Numbered from the stretch's first letter, positions 9,924 through 19,143 are shown. The stretch is 64,000 bases of DNA from Nostoc cf. commune SO-36 (GCF_023734775.1 NZ_AP025732.1:3726501-3790500); one strand, 5' to 3'. Translations and numbers: made by a program. Notes: a model not told the origin generated them from the sequence alone.

Positions 9924-10280
9924 TTACGCTGTTGTAGTTGCAGCTACTTTAGTGGGCCTTTCCTTTTCCTCTTTAGGGGGTTTTTCCTCTCCAATTTCTT
10001 GCTTAACTGTCAAATAACGGATCACTTCTTCACTCAAGCGCATGGCACGTTCAAAAGGAGCGATCGCAGTTGCAGGCGCAGTATAGTTTAACTGGATGTA
10101 AATGCCATCGCGGTGTTTTTTGATTTCATAAGCCAGACGACGCTTACCACGATTTTGAATTTGCATATCCTCAGCGCCTTGATCGCGAAGCAAATTCTGA
10201 TATTTAGTAATTGCTTGCTCTACCTGTTCCTCTCCCAGATCAGGACGGAGGATGTACATTGTTTCGTAATTTGTAGTCAT
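9924..10280 (-). CDS. rpsF: 30S ribosomal protein S6
   Basis: A component of the 30S platform that binds S18 and 16S rRNA. The N-terminus [24 protein letters not shown] and the block [25 protein letters not shown] are typical of S6. The start was moved to the ATG at 10280 because the extra eight residues of the longest frame are not family-like. The C-terminus has a Lys/Glu-rich extension ([16 protein letters not shown]), common in cyanobacteria. No rpsR or ssb neighbour is present, so the gene is separate from the usual S6-S18 operon. Confidence 0.93.
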   Translation of the reverse strand: MTTNYETMYILRPDLGEEQVEQAITKYQNLLRDQGAEDMQIQNRGKRRLAYEIKKHRDGIYIQLNYTAPATAIAPFERAMRLSEEVIRYLTVKQEIGEEKPPKEEKERPTKVAATTTA

Positions 10281-10652
10281 ATTTTTCAGTTTCCTCATGG
10301 ACAAAAGTGGCTGCCGATGTTAATTTATACCTCTTTTTTATTGAAAATGTCAGTATTGATTAACATCTGAAGCAACAAGGAACTATAATCTTACCAGTTT
10401 TCTATTTGAATCATTAGCCAAACCGCCGAAGTTTGGATTTTTAGGATGTCCATAATGAAAACTAGGTCGGGAGGCAACTCTGATATTTCTTTAGCAAGAT
10501 TGATCTAACTATCAGCTTCGCCAAGGGGTATCTTTCTCTAAGGGTATCTATAGCTTTTGCTCAAGACTCAATCGGTTTGCTAAAGAGCTAACTGAGGATT
10601 GCTACCCACTCACAGCAACGAAAAAGCAGATAAAAGGATATTCATCAAGGTT
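10281..10652. other. Intergenic region, nothing identified
   Basis: A 370-base spacer between divergent rpsF and the FAH-family gene; it must contain both promoters. I see no repeat, RNA gene or convincing small frame. Confidence 0.5.
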
Positions 10653-11426
10653 ATGGCGCAGCGCTATGTGCGAATTCAAAATCAAGAAGGACAGATTTAC
10701 TATGGCTTACTACAGCTATCCCTTAATGTACAGGTGCTAGATGCTCCGCCCTGGTTACATGGACAACCCACTGATTTAACTTTGACACCAGAAAATTACC
10801 AAATTTTGGCTCCTTGCGCCCCCTCAAAAATTGTGGCGGTGGGTAAGAATTACGCAGATCATGCAGCCGAAATGGGAACTTCAGTACCTTCTGAGCCACT
10901 GATATTTTTTAAGCCACCCACGTCGATTATTCCATCTGAGAGTCAAATTAAGTATCCTCCCCAGTCACAAAGAGTTGACTACGAAGGAGAGCTAGCATTA
11001 GTGATTGGCGATTATGCCTTTGAATGTACACCAGAGGTAGCTCAAACCAAAATTTGGGGCTACACCATCGCCAATGACGTAACAGCGCGGGATTTACAAA
11101 AACGCGATGCTCAATGGACACGAGCTAAAGGTTTTGATACTTTCTGTCCCTTGGGGCCTTGGATTGTGCGGGAATTAAATCCAGGAGCGAGATTGCAGAC
11201 TTTTTTAAATGACGACGTTAATCCAGTCCAATCTGCCTGTATCGATCAAATGGTGTTTTCCCCTGATGTTTTAGTTTCCTATATCAGTCAGGTGATGACA
11301 TTATTACCAGGTGATTTGGTGCTGACAGGTACACCACAGGGTGTCAATCCATTGCATCCAGGCGATCGCGTCCGCGTCGAAATTGAAGGTATTGGTCGCC
11401 TGGAAAACACCGTAGCATTCCGTTAA
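10653..11426 (+). CDS. Fumarylacetoacetate hydrolase (FAH) family protein
   Basis: A protein of about 257 residues with the FAH fold. Visible motifs are KIVAVGKNYADHAAEMG, the metal-binding VDYEGELALVIG (the Glu pair), GYTIANDVTARDLQKRD, WTRAKGFDTFCPLGPWIV and LTGTPQGVNPLHPGD. The family covers acylpyruvases, oxaloacetate decarboxylases and hydratase/isomerases of aromatic degradation. In plants and bacteria the short form like this is often an acylpyruvate hydrolase or oxaloacetate decarboxylase; the exact substrate cannot be assigned. The start was set at the ATG at 10653 (with AAGG upstream), 18 codons inside the longest frame. It converges with the Tic20-like gene three bases after its stop. 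Confidence 0.85.
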   Translation: MAQRYVRIQNQEGQIYYGLLQLSLNVQVLDAPPWLHGQPTDLTLTPENYQILAPCAPSKIVAVGKNYADHAAEMGTSVPSEPLIFFKPPTSIIPSESQIKYPPQSQRVDYEGELALVIGDYAFECTPEVAQTKIWGYTIANDVTARDLQKRDAQWTRAKGFDTFCPLGPWIVRELNPGARLQTFLNDDVNPVQSACIDQMVFSPDVLVSYISQVMTLLPGDLVLTGTPQGVNPLHPGDRVRVEIEGIGRLENTVAFR

Positions 11427-11429
11427 CTT

Positions 11430-11906
11430 CTAACGCACCTGCATATACACGGCATCGGAAACCGCCGGAATTTCCGCATAGCGTCCGATTGCAGACTGGA
11501 TGACTGAATATACGGCTGCTCCTACTATGCCAATAAAAATGGTTGTGGACAGGGTTTGAATTGCAAAACCACCAGATGGAACTAGCCCTACAACATCAGT
11601 CAGGATGCCAAACAAGAAAATAATTATATCCAAAAGGATTGCTTGCATAGTGTTGAAACGAATAAAGTGACTAATTTTTTCGTTTCTCACTACTAACAAA
11701 AATAAAGCAAAGAAAATAATCATTCCTGCATAACGCACGCCATAGTAAATATTTAACAATGGTATAAGCGGCAGAAACAGCACTTGTAGTGGTGGAAACT
11801 CTGTGAGTAAGTATCTACCAAATACAAAAACCTCAACGAGAGGAAGCAAATAAGGCAAGGAAGCAAAAATCCGATCTGAAACTGTTGTAGACCCACGCCA
11901 AGACAT
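11430..11906 (-). CDS. Tic20-family membrane protein
   Basis: About 158 residues with four predicted membrane helices. It has the Tic20-like pattern TVSDRIFASLPYLLPLVEVFVFGRYLL, then IPLLNIYYGVRYAGMIIFFALF, NTMQAILLDIIIFLFGILTD, and FIGIVGAAVYSVIQSAIGRYAEIP. Cyanobacterial members are relatives of the chloroplast inner-envelope import component; their role in cyanobacteria is unsettled. The ATG at 11906 was chosen because AGGAG sits eight bases upstream and the extra 27 residues of the longest frame are unlike the family. It is downstream of the small gene at 11988-12185 on the same strand and may be co-transcribed. Confidence 0.8.
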   Translation of the reverse strand: MSWRGSTTVSDRIFASLPYLLPLVEVFVFGRYLLTEFPPLQVLFLPLIPLLNIYYGVRYAGMIIFFALFLLVVRNEKISHFIRFNTMQAILLDIIIFLFGILTDVVGLVPSGGFAIQTLSTTIFIGIVGAAVYSVIQSAIGRYAEIPAVSDAVYMQVR

Positions 11907-11987
11907 TATGCGTTCTCCTGTGGTTAAATTTCTATAGTTACTTGAGCCTAGGATAACGCAGTTGCTTGGTCTTGCTGAGAAATTCAA

Positions 11988-12185
11988 CTATTCTATATGG
12001 GCGATGCGAAAGCCCATCATGCACTCATACTGGTCTGGCTGCTGTTGAGTAAGTTTGCGAATGGCTTGACCACAACGCAGTTGACCCGCACGCCAACGGG
12101 GTTGACCGGTTCCGTCAGCGAGTAAACAAGATTGGCAAACTTGCCCAGGGGCAAGAATTTGATCTTCCATTAAAATGACTAGCAT
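11988..12185 (-). CDS. Small cysteine-containing protein of unknown function
   Basis: 65 residues: it starts MLVILMEDQILAPGQVCQSC and carries a CxxC pair (C17, C20) and two further cysteines, which could bind a metal. The start at 12185 is supported by AGGAGGATTCG directly before ATG. It lies 81 bases upstream of the Tic20-like gene on the same strand. I recognise no named family, though the strong ribosome-binding site and position argue that it is real. Confidence 0.65.
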   Translation of the reverse strand: MLVILMEDQILAPGQVCQSCLLADGTGQPRWRAGQLRCGQAIRKLTQQQPDQYECMMGFRIAHIE

Positions 12186-12771
12186 CGAATCCTCCTGTAA
12201 ATCCTCCTTTTCACACACATTTCACTCAGGGGAGGACACGCTTTGTAGCGGTTCGAGCCGCTTCAGGTAGATTGGATACGTAAGTGTTGTGATTTGCGAT
12301 CGCGCTTTGCACCCAGAGTGAGCGATCGCAGAGGACACTTAAGAGCCACATCCTACCTTTTTGTAGCAAAAATGTGGGTAATTATGATTCAATAACAATT
12401 CTCAAGTGAATCTTAACTTATTCTACGTTGTGTCTATTGCAAATTGGAAAGTTAAGTAAAAAATAATACAAAAATATTTGCATTAGGTTGAGCAAAGGCA
12501 ACTAACGAGATCGATTACATATCTGTTAATTTAGCACTGGAGTTTGTCAAACTTAATATTCAGAAAATAACAAAAGCTTTACGCACAAGCAATAGGGCAA
12601 CCCGTTGAAATTTCCTTGACATGACTAGTTAAAGTGAGAAAAGTCAAGTAAGTAAAACTTAGTTAACTTGATAGCTATTTAAGTGAGGCATTTACAAAAT
12701 ACTGAGGTAAACTTGCAAGCAAGTTAATCACAATATTATTCAGCGGCTCGTCGGTCTGGGCATCACTCACA
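12186..12771. other. Intergenic region, nothing firm
   Basis: A 586-base spacer between divergent genes. It holds two HIP1 sites near 12297 and 12323 and a CG-rich inverted motif near 12248 (GCGGTTCGAGCCGC). I see no gene or RNA. Confidence 0.5.
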
Positions 12772-15700
12772 ATGGAACACTGGCAATTTCTGATACAAAA
12801 ACAAGGCGATCGCTCGTGGCATGTCCTAGAATCGCCAAATTTGGAAATTTTGGAAGGACATTATAGAGTTTTGGCTCGTTCTAACCTTCCTAACACAGAT
12901 GTGGAAGTACGGGTAACTCACTCTTCAACCGAGGAAGTTCAACCAATGCGGCGAATTTTTAAGCGATCGCGTCGTACTAACTCAGAAGGCTTAATGGCGG
13001 TAATTCCTTTTACCTACTTCCAGGCGGGTGTGTGGGAGTTGCGCTGTTCCGGCGATTTAATGGCGGAGCTGCTCGGTAAATCTTGGCAATACAGAGTGCA
13101 GCTGCAAGTCTTTTCACAAGTGGGAGAGGGGAAGAATGTAGAATCAAATTCACCCGCCCTAGCAGAATCGACAATTACCTTAGATAATGCGATCGCTGTT
13201 TCCACAGAATTGGCAACTATTACAGACAGCAACCCTGTCACCATTGTTCTGCCAGATGAAGGCAACTTAGAATACACTGCTCCAACAGAATCGACAATTA
13301 CCTTAGATGATGCGATCACTGTTTCCGCAGAATTGACAACTACTACTGACAGCAGCTCTGCCACCATTGTTGTGCCAGATGAAGGTAACTTAGAATACAC
13401 TGCTCCAGCAGAACCGACAATTAACTTAGATAATGCGATCGCTGTTTCCACAGAATTGGCAGCTACTACAGACAGCAAGCCTGTCACCATTGTTGTGCCA
13501 GATGAAGGCAACTTAGAATACACTGCTCCAACAGAACCGACAATTACCTTAGATGATGCGATCGCTGTTTCCACAGAATTGGCAACTATTAGAGACAGCA
13601 ATCCTGTCACCATTGTTGTGCCAGATGAAGGCAACTTAGAATACATTGCTCCAACAGAATCGACAATTACCTTAGATGATGCGATCGCTGTTTCCGCAGA
13701 ACTGGCAACTAATACTATTCTGCTAAATGAAACGGAAGAGAATATCGTTATCGATGAGCCGGTGAGTCCTGTGTGGCTCAAAGGCGAGACGGCAGAGCAG
13801 ATTTTACAAAATTTAATAGATTTAGATTTACCCACTTCTGAACCTTTATCCAAAAATGAAAAGGTTACAGATTCTCCAGCAACACAACTACTGCCACCGT
13901 TACTGCTAACTTTAGGTCAGGATACTTACATTGCCCGTTGGGGACAACCTCTGACAATCAACGGACAAATAGAACTCAAAGAAAAGATAAATTTAGATCA
14001 GGCTGAAACATTATCCTCAAAAAGCCTACGGGCGCTTGAACTAGAAATTGAACTGCGATCGCCCAATAACTCGAAAATTTTGACCCAGGTACGGCAACCT
14101 TTACCAGATCAACAGTTACCCTTCACCATCAATACCTCAATTGATATTCCTGCTGACTGTGAATCCAAATTAATTTTGGCAGATATCAGTTTGTATGGTA
14201 GATCCAACGATAATAGTGAAATCATGCGGTTAGCCAGCCAGTCTTTCACCATTACAGCAGATGTAACGCAATTACTGGCAATCACAGCCGCAGCAAAACC
14301 TAGTACATCGTTAAATGACTCGATAGCACCATCAGACTCATCTGCTGCTTTGGCAGAAGCAGAAGCACCTGTTAGGCTCGACTTGAAACTATTCAATCTG
14401 ATCAATATTCCAAAAACAGAGCAGCCTCAGACACTCGATCCATCCCCAAATACATCCCTACCAGCGCAAATTAACCTGCAAGTTCTGCGAGAAACTACTC
14501 TACGGACAACATCTAAGCTAAAGAATTCAGGCACTTCGCCTCAATTGCCTCAATTGCCAAAATTACCTCCTGTTCAAATCGATGCCAACACTCCCACAGA
14601 TGTTGTTACAGAACCCCCTGCACAGGAAGAACTTCTAGAAAAGGATGTTACTATCACTGTGATCAATTTGAAGCAGTTGGTCATCAGGCAACGTCGAATG
14701 CCAATACTCGACACTACTTTGCCATATTTAAAACGGCTACAAGCTTTACCAGGTGATGCAGAAGAAGTAAAAAACTCAGATGCATTGGAAATTAAAGCAG
14801 CTGAAGACTTCCCGCAGTTGGATGAAATTGTAGCGGTAGATGAAAATACGCCTGAATTAATAGTAGGCGATGCACAATTCCAGGAAGAATCTGGTGCGGA
14901 AATAGAAGCCCAGCAAAATGCACAATTCCAAGAAGAATCTGTTGCCGAAATAGAAGCCCAGCAAAATGCACAATTCCAGGAAGAATCTGTTGTTGAAATA
15001 GAAACCCAGCAAAATCCACAATTCATTACAACAGGCAATCTTTACTCATCTCCTCTGCTCAGGAAGTGGATGCAGAGCCAAGGCTACTCTTTGCCTGAAT
15101 CTATCAATGATCTGCAACGTCAAGATTACGATAACTATGTTCCAGCGCAGCTGATGCCCCTTTCTTTAGATGCAGAAACTGCGAATGTTGATATCAATTT
15201 GCCGTTAAACCTAGATGTCAACACGGATACGTTACACGAACAAGATACATGGCAAGAAATCCAAAGGTTAGCTTCTCATCTGGACGACTTGGGGGAAGAT
15301 GTAGATACAGCCAAGGAAGCGGATCTGGGGATAGAAGAAAATACGGAAATAGAAAAAGTATTAGAACCAACGCTATCATCGGCTCTGTCAAGGCAACTAC
15401 CGCCCCCTCCTCCTCCGATAAAAATAAATATAGCTTCGGCTTGGTTGGCGCAAGAAATCGTTGTAGATGATACATATAGCGAACTGGAAGCCGATACAAA
15501 AAGGAGTTACCCCTTTGAAGAAGAGCAACCACTGTTAGATTTATCTGCTTCCTTGCCTAGAATTGCGGCAGCCATTGAGTCTTTACCAATTCCACAGTTG
15601 CATGTGCCAGAAGGTGAACTAATCGCTGGCAAGTCTGTAATGGTGCGCGTAGTATTGCCCGAAGTACCTCCGCAAGTTGTTGTCAAGTTATGGCTTGAAG

Positions 15701-15942
15701 ATTATCAAACTCGCTGGTTACTAGATGGGCCTCATCTATTGACAGATTTACTACCTAATGTATCTGGAGGTTTGGAGGTAATAACGCAATTAAACATTCC
15801 CTTTGGCTGTTTGGAAATTCGCTTAGAAGCGATCGCACTTGATTTGACAACCCAACAGGAAAGTCACAAAGTCACAATAGTAAAGACTGTGGTTCCTCCA
15901 GACTTACCCAGCTTGCAGCTCGATGAACTCCTAGGTATGTAA
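12772..15942 (+). CDS. Very large repeat-containing protein of unknown function
   Basis: 1056 residues, no signal peptide, no clear membrane helix, strongly acidic. The N-terminus (about 1-115; HWQFLIQKQGDRSWHVLESP...YFQAGVWELRCSGD) and the C-terminus (about 920-1040; GELIAGKSVMVRVVLPEVPPQVVVKLWLEDYQTRWLLDGP) look like beta-sandwich, Ig-like modules; the middle is low-complexity. Residues about 132-312 hold four to five copies of a 41-residue repeat (STITLDNAIAVSTELAT... DEGNLEYTAPTE). Around residue 700-750 is a threefold 16-residue repeat (AQFQEESVAEIEAQQN). Repeats between two conserved end domains suggest a spacer that varies in length between strains. It is one of the longest genes in the window, with no operon partner. 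Function unknown. Confidence 0.8.
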   Translation: MEHWQFLIQKQGDRSWHVLESPNLEILEGHYRVLARSNLPNTDVEVRVTHSSTEEVQPMRRIFKRSRRTNSEGLMAVIPFTYFQAGVWELRCSGDLMAELLGKSWQYRVQLQVFSQVGEGKNVESNSPALAESTITLDNAIAVSTELATITDSNPVTIVLPDEGNLEYTAPTESTITLDDAITVSAELTTTTDSSSATIVVPDEGNLEYTAPAEPTINLDNAIAVSTELAATTDSKPVTIVVPDEGNLEYTAPTEPTITLDDAIAVSTELATIRDSNPVTIVVPDEGNLEYIAPTESTITLDDAIAVSAELATNTILLNETEENIVIDEPVSPVWLKGETAEQILQNLIDLDLPTSEPLSKNEKVTDSPATQLLPPLLLTLGQDTYIARWGQPLTINGQIELKEKINLDQAETLSSKSLRALELEIELRSPNNSKILTQVRQPLPDQQLPFTINTSIDIPADCESKLILADISLYGRSNDNSEIMRLASQSFTITADVTQLLAITAAAKPSTSLNDSIAPSDSSAALAEAEAPVRLDLKLFNLINIPKTEQPQTLDPSPNTSLPAQINLQVLRETTLRTTSKLKNSGTSPQLPQLPKLPPVQIDANTPTDVVTEPPAQEELLEKDVTITVINLKQLVIRQRRMPILDTTLPYLKRLQALPGDAEEVKNSDALEIKAAEDFPQLDEIVAVDENTPELIVGDAQFQEESGAEIEAQQNAQFQEESVAEIEAQQNAQFQEESVVEIETQQNPQFITTGNLYSSPLLRKWMQSQGYSLPESINDLQRQDYDNYVPAQLMPLSLDAETANVDINLPLNLDVNTDTLHEQDTWQEIQRLASHLDDLGEDVDTAKEADLGIEENTEIEKVLEPTLSSALSRQLPPPPPPIKINIASAWLAQEIVVDDTYSELEADTKRSYPFEEEQPLLDLSASLPRIAAAIESLPIPQLHVPEGELIAGKSVMVRVVLPEVPPQVVVKLWLEDYQTRWLLDGPHLLTDLLPNVSGGLEVITQLNIPFGCLEIRLEAIALDLTTQQESHKVTIVKTVVPPDLPSLQLDELLGM
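13165..13710 (+). repeat. Coding tandem repeat, 123-base unit
   Basis: Units begin at 13165, 13288, 13411, 13534 and 13657 (last one partial). Each is 123 bases (41 codons), so copy-number change keeps the frame. Units differ by only a few substitutions, indicating recent amplification. Confidence 0.9.
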
Positions 15943-15945
15943 ATC

Positions 15946-15976
15946 GGGCATTGGGCATGGGGCATTGGGCATGGGG
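15946..15976 (+). repeat. G-quadruplex-type heptamer array 2
   Basis: Five runs of three to four Gs separated by CATT/CAT loops, starting three bases after the stop of the large gene. It is followed by a C-rich tract near 16034-16070. Confidence 0.75.
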
Positions 15977-16165
15977 AAGAGGCAGAGGGGCAGTTCTTGC
16001 TGGGAGTAGAGGGGAGAGAGCTAATTTTATGTTCTCCCCCTTGCCCCCTACTTTTCCCACTCCCCATATTAGCTGTGTTAAAAATCTTTAGAATTTCAAA
16101 AATCTTGGCAGAATTTGCAGTAAGCTCATCTTGAATTGTAGTGTTATTTAGCAGGAACCTTTACT

Positions 16166-16276
16166 ATGGCAGCTTCCTTTTTGCCTTCTATCTTAGTTCC
16201 CATCATTGGTTGGGTTGTACCAGCTGTGACCTTTGCGTTTTTCTTTTTATACATTGAAAGAGACGACATTGGTTGA
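16166..16276 (+). CDS. psaI: Photosystem I subunit VIII
   Basis: A 36-residue protein too short for ordinary gene calling. It reads MAASFLPSILVPIIGWVVP then AVTFAFFFLYIERDDIG. The pattern PSILVP-x2-GW-x2-PAVT followed by FLYIE is the PsaI signature, a single-helix subunit that helps PsaL bind and so stabilises PSI trimers or tetramers in the thylakoid. A terminator follows at 16428. It converges with the psbEFLJ operon. PsaM was considered and rejected because PsaM lacks the PSILVP start. Confidence 0.88.
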   Translation: MAASFLPSILVPIIGWVVPAVTFAFFFLYIERDDIG

Positions 16277-16427
16277 TCTAGTCATGGGTCATTAGTTATC
16301 AGTTATTTATTTGTAAATGACATAGACGTACCAGCGGCTACTCTTCTCCTGACGGAGACGCTACGCGAACGAGTTCTCCAACAGAGTACCCGCAGGGTAA
16401 GACAAATGACTAATGACCAAAATTAAT

Positions 16428-16460
16428 ACCGCCTATCTCATAGAGACAGGCGGTTTTTTT
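16428..16460 (+). terminator. Terminator between psaI and psbJ
   Basis: Arms ACCGCCTATCTC and GAGACAGGCGGT (one mismatch) with a seven-T tract on the plus strand, as expected for psaI. Confidence 0.8.
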
Positions 16461-16526
16461 AACGTTGATTTCTCAACAAATGCTAGAAAATTTTGACTTA
16501 TAGTGTTCGGTTCAAACTAACTAATG

Positions 16527-16646
16527 TTAAATCGAAGAACCGAGTCCGGCGTAGGCACCATAAAAGAAAATGCCCAGGACTGTAATTATACCTAAACCTG
16601 CGATCGTAGCGACGACCCACAGGGGAATTCTCCCACTTCCAGACAC
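16527..16646 (-). CDS. psbJ: Photosystem II protein J
   Basis: 39 residues starting at [22 protein letters not shown] then [19 protein letters not shown]. It is a single-helix PSII subunit next to cytochrome b559 that influences plastoquinone exchange and PSII assembly. It is the last gene of psbEFLJ, 70 bases after psbL. A GTG start is the only one that gives the conserved N-terminus, with GGAG upstream. Confidence 0.93.
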
Positions 16647-16716
16647 AGCTTCTCTCCTCCCTTAACAACTAATCAACACAGGTTCAACAAACAAAGACTA
16701 ACAGCAGAACTTCCAG

Positions 16717-16839
16717 TTAGTTAAAGAAGTAACTGGAAAACAGAATTCCCAGAACGAAAACTAGTAGTAGTCCCAGGTATAGCGAAGTCCGGTTTAGTTC
16801 AACCGGTTGATTATTGGGATTAGGCGATCTTTCTACCAT
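16717..16839 (-). CDS. psbL: Photosystem II protein L
   Basis: 40 residues: [20 protein letters not shown] then [20 protein letters not shown], nearly invariant in the family. It is a single-helix PSII subunit at the monomer interface, needed for QA function. It starts eight bases after psbF. The start at 16839 was chosen on family length; the longer frame up to 16929 is psbF overlap. Confidence 0.96.
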   Translation of the reverse strand: MVERSPNPNNQPVELNRTSLYLGLLLVFVLGILFSSYFFN

Positions 16840-16847
16840 AATTGCTC

Positions 16848-16985
16848 CTAACGGTGAATAAATTGCATTGCGGCGATCGCGCCTAAAAAGAATACAGTTG
16901 GTACACCTAAAGTATGTACTGCCAGCCATCTAACGGTAAAAATTGGATAGGTAACTGGTTGATTGATGTTGTTTCCGCTAGTCAT
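16848..16985 (-). CDS. psbF: Cytochrome b559 beta subunit
   Basis: 45 residues with one helix; the haem-ligand histidine is in [15 protein letters not shown]. It pairs with PsbE around the b559 haem in the PSII core. It starts nine bases downstream of psbE in the conserved E-F-L-J order. Confidence 0.96.
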   Translation of the reverse strand: MTSGNNINQPVTYPIFTVRWLAVHTLGVPTVFFLGAIAAMQFIHR

Positions 16986-16994
16986 GATCTCAAA

Positions 16995-17243
16995 CTACTT
17001 TCCAATAAATTCTTCAACTTGTTTTTTAGCTTCAAAACGGTTCTTCACAATGGGCACTTCCTGCCGCGCTGGTGTGAAATACTCGTTGGGGCGGGGTGTG
17101 CCAAAAGCATCATAAGCCAATCCAGTGCTGACAAATAGCCAACCAGCAATAAACAATGCCGGGATGGTGATGCTGTGAATTACCCAGTAACGAACGCTGG
17201 TAATGATGTCCGAAAACGGACGTTCTCCAGTGGTACCTGACAT
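16995..17243 (-). CDS. psbE: Cytochrome b559 alpha subunit
   Basis: 82 residues, full length. The haem-ligand histidine is in [15 protein letters not shown] (residue 23), followed by the single helix and the lumenal tail [20 protein letters not shown]. First gene of psbEFLJ. The 180 bases upstream, between psbE and ycf48, contain a G-rich array. Confidence 0.97.
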   Translation of the reverse strand: MSGTTGERPFSDIITSVRYWVIHSITIPALFIAGWLFVSTGLAYDAFGTPRPNEYFTPARQEVPIVKNRFEAKKQVEEFIGK

Positions 17244-17342
17244 TTAGATTTCTGCCTTCACAAAGAATGTTATAGAGTTTATTATCCTACAAAGTTAAGA
17301 AAGAGTTACAAGTTGCAACGTTCTTCTCAGAAATTGTACGTT

Positions 17343-17373
17343 GGGCATGGGGCATTGGGCATTGGGCATGGGG
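17343..17373 (+). repeat. G-quadruplex-type heptamer array 3
   Basis: Five G-runs of three to four with CAT/CATT loops on the plus strand, between psbE and ycf48; a pyrimidine tract follows at 17391-17417. On the minus strand this lies in the ycf48-psbE spacer and would be C-rich in that transcript. Confidence 0.75.
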
Positions 17374-17422
17374 CATTTGGAATTGCTTATTTCTCCCTCA
17401 TCTCCCCACTCCCTCTTACTCA

Positions 17423-18442
17423 CTAAGCTGCTTCTGAAGAAGTTGTTTCAGGGTTTGGTAAATATTTGAGCAATACGCCGCGATCGCCAATTATAAATCC
17501 TCGTTCTGGCTCTAAGAACACAATTTTATACAAATTAGCAGCAACTTCTTCTACTGCACGGTCTTTTTCCCAGGTTTTACCACCGTCGCCACTCCGTAGC
17601 AAATTACCGCTACCGCCACCTACCCAAATTTCATTGGGTGTGCGATATGCCAAATCCAATAGACCCCAACTGGTGGATAACTCTGGAAATTTTGCCTCTT
17701 GCCATTCTTCAGGTTTAGTTGGGTCACTAAACTGAACTTGACCTCCTCTAGCTAGCAACCACAATTGCCCATTGTCACCAAACCCATGTTTTTCTAACCG
17801 CCGAGAATTATTGCGGTTATGGGGAACCCAAGCATCTTGTCCCGGTTCCCAAGTCGAGTAGAAACTACCCTTAGCAGAAACCGCAATATATTTACCATCA
17901 GCAGAACGTTCTAAGTTACGCACCACACCGACTGCTGATTCCACCTGGGCTTTCCAGTTTTTGCCGCCGTCTGTGGTCTTATAAATGGCTCCGACATCAG
18001 TAGCCATTTCAGCTGTATTTTTTGCTACTGCCTTAACTGCGATCGGGCTACCTGGTAGCTTTTCGCTCAGGGGAATACGCGACCAAGAAGCACCTTCATC
18101 AGTAGTGTGCAGCACCAGTCCAGGCTCTCCGGCAATCCAGCCTTCTTTTCCTGCAAAACTTACTGAGTCAAAACGATACTTTTGCTCATCCAGTTGCAGT
18201 GTTATTGGTTTCCACGTATCACCACCGTCATTGGTTTCCAATAAGGTGGCATTACTACCTACTAAGTATCCATGCTCACGGTTATCAGTAAAAGCAATAT
18301 CCAATAGATTCGAGTCTGTCGGCACAGAAATGACTTTCCAAGGGTTGTAACTAACAGAGGGCACTTTGCTACAACCTATGCACATGACGACTACTATCAA
18401 CAAGGCAGCTATTCGTTGCCAACTTTTCACAAATGAATGCAT
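17423..18442 (-). CDS. ycf48: Photosystem II assembly factor Ycf48 (HCF136)
   Basis: A 339-residue lipoprotein. It has a lipobox (VVVMCIGC) at residues 17-24, then a seven-bladed propeller with BNR/Asp-box-type repeats (TNDGGDTWKP, TTDEGASWSR, TTDGGKNWKA, SGDGGKTWEK). Ycf48 binds precursor D1 early in PSII assembly and repair on the lumenal side. The order rubA-ycf48-psbEFLJ is conserved in cyanobacteria, and all are on the minus strand here. Confidence 0.96.
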   Translation of the reverse strand: MHSFVKSWQRIAALLIVVVMCIGCSKVPSVSYNPWKVISVPTDSNLLDIAFTDNREHGYLVGSNATLLETNDGGDTWKPITLQLDEQKYRFDSVSFAGKEGWIAGEPGLVLHTTDEGASWSRIPLSEKLPGSPIAVKAVAKNTAEMATDVGAIYKTTDGGKNWKAQVESAVGVVRNLERSADGKYIAVSAKGSFYSTWEPGQDAWVPHNRNNSRRLEKHGFGDNGQLWLLARGGQVQFSDPTKPEEWQEAKFPELSTSWGLLDLAYRTPNEIWVGGGSGNLLRSGDGGKTWEKDRAVEEVAANLYKIVFLEPERGFIIGDRGVLLKYLPNPETTSSEAA

Positions 18443-18639
18443 CAGTATTTCTTAGTTATTTCTAAATTTTTGTAGGAGTCGTCAGTCAGGATGCTGCGCA
18501 ATCCTGGGTTCTTCATTTTGAATTTTGGATTACGGCTTTTAAGCTAAAAAACATCTAATTTGCATAATCGAATTAAATATAACTCTTGTGGGATGGGCAA
18601 CATGAGCGCCCAGCTTATGCAATTAAAATGTGGAACAGC

Positions 18640-18976
18640 TTACTGTAAGCCGTAGAGACTGATAAAAAACAAAAAGCCAAGAGCCAAAGCGCCAAAAATC
18701 AGGATATTTTTTTGGGTTGGTGTGAGGTTGTTGACACCTAAACCGTAACCGAGATTTTCTTTGAAGCCAGATGCAGTACCCGCAGGGCCGATGTTGGCAA
18801 AAGCGGTCTTCTTGGCACTACAAACTGGACAACGCCAATTTATGGGCAGTTCTGCAAATAGTGTCCCGGAAGGAATATCATGCGTGTTGTCTCCCTTCTC
18901 AGGTTTCGTAAACATAACCGCAGGCGCGACACTCGTAGTGGTCTAACACTGGAGTCTCAACAACTGGTTCGCTCAT
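18640..18976 (-). pseudogene. rubA: Membrane-anchored rubredoxin, split by a one-base frameshift
   Basis: Reading from ATG at 18976 gives MSEPVVETPVLDHYECRACGY then VYET and a stop. Shifting frame by one base continues PEKGDNTHDIPSGTLFAELP, INWRCPVCSAKK and a C-terminal helix (ILIFGALALGFLFFISLY). The two CxxC knuckles (CRAC and CPVC) that bind iron fall on different sides of the shift. The difference is one extra A (minus strand) within the AAA at 18904-18906. Without it the product is a normal cyanobacterial RubA, needed for photosystem assembly. A sequencing error is the likeliest cause since this function is rarely lost in phototrophs. Confidence 0.9.
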
Positions 18977-19143
18977 GGCTAGGGCCTCGCAGAGGAGAAT
19001 TCTTAAATATACGTTAAAAATTATGACATAATTGTTAGGCTTTTCTATCACTACCAAAAACGAATCAAATACCTGAAGTGCGTCTGTTTCCCAGATTTCA
19101 GAAAAACCAAACAGATATAATGTAAAAGAAAGTTACGCAGTTA

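Noticed and set aside
13014..13853. 279-codon minus-strand frame
   Set aside because: Shadow of the 123-base coding repeats of the large plus-strand gene.
16166..16276. Reading the 36-residue gene as psaM
   Set aside because: The PSILVP start and FLYIE end match PsaI rather than PsaM.
18904..18906. Programmed frameshift in rubA
   Set aside because: No slippery heptamer with a downstream structure is evident, and the same kind of one-base gain occurs in several other genes. Sequencing error or mutation explains it better.
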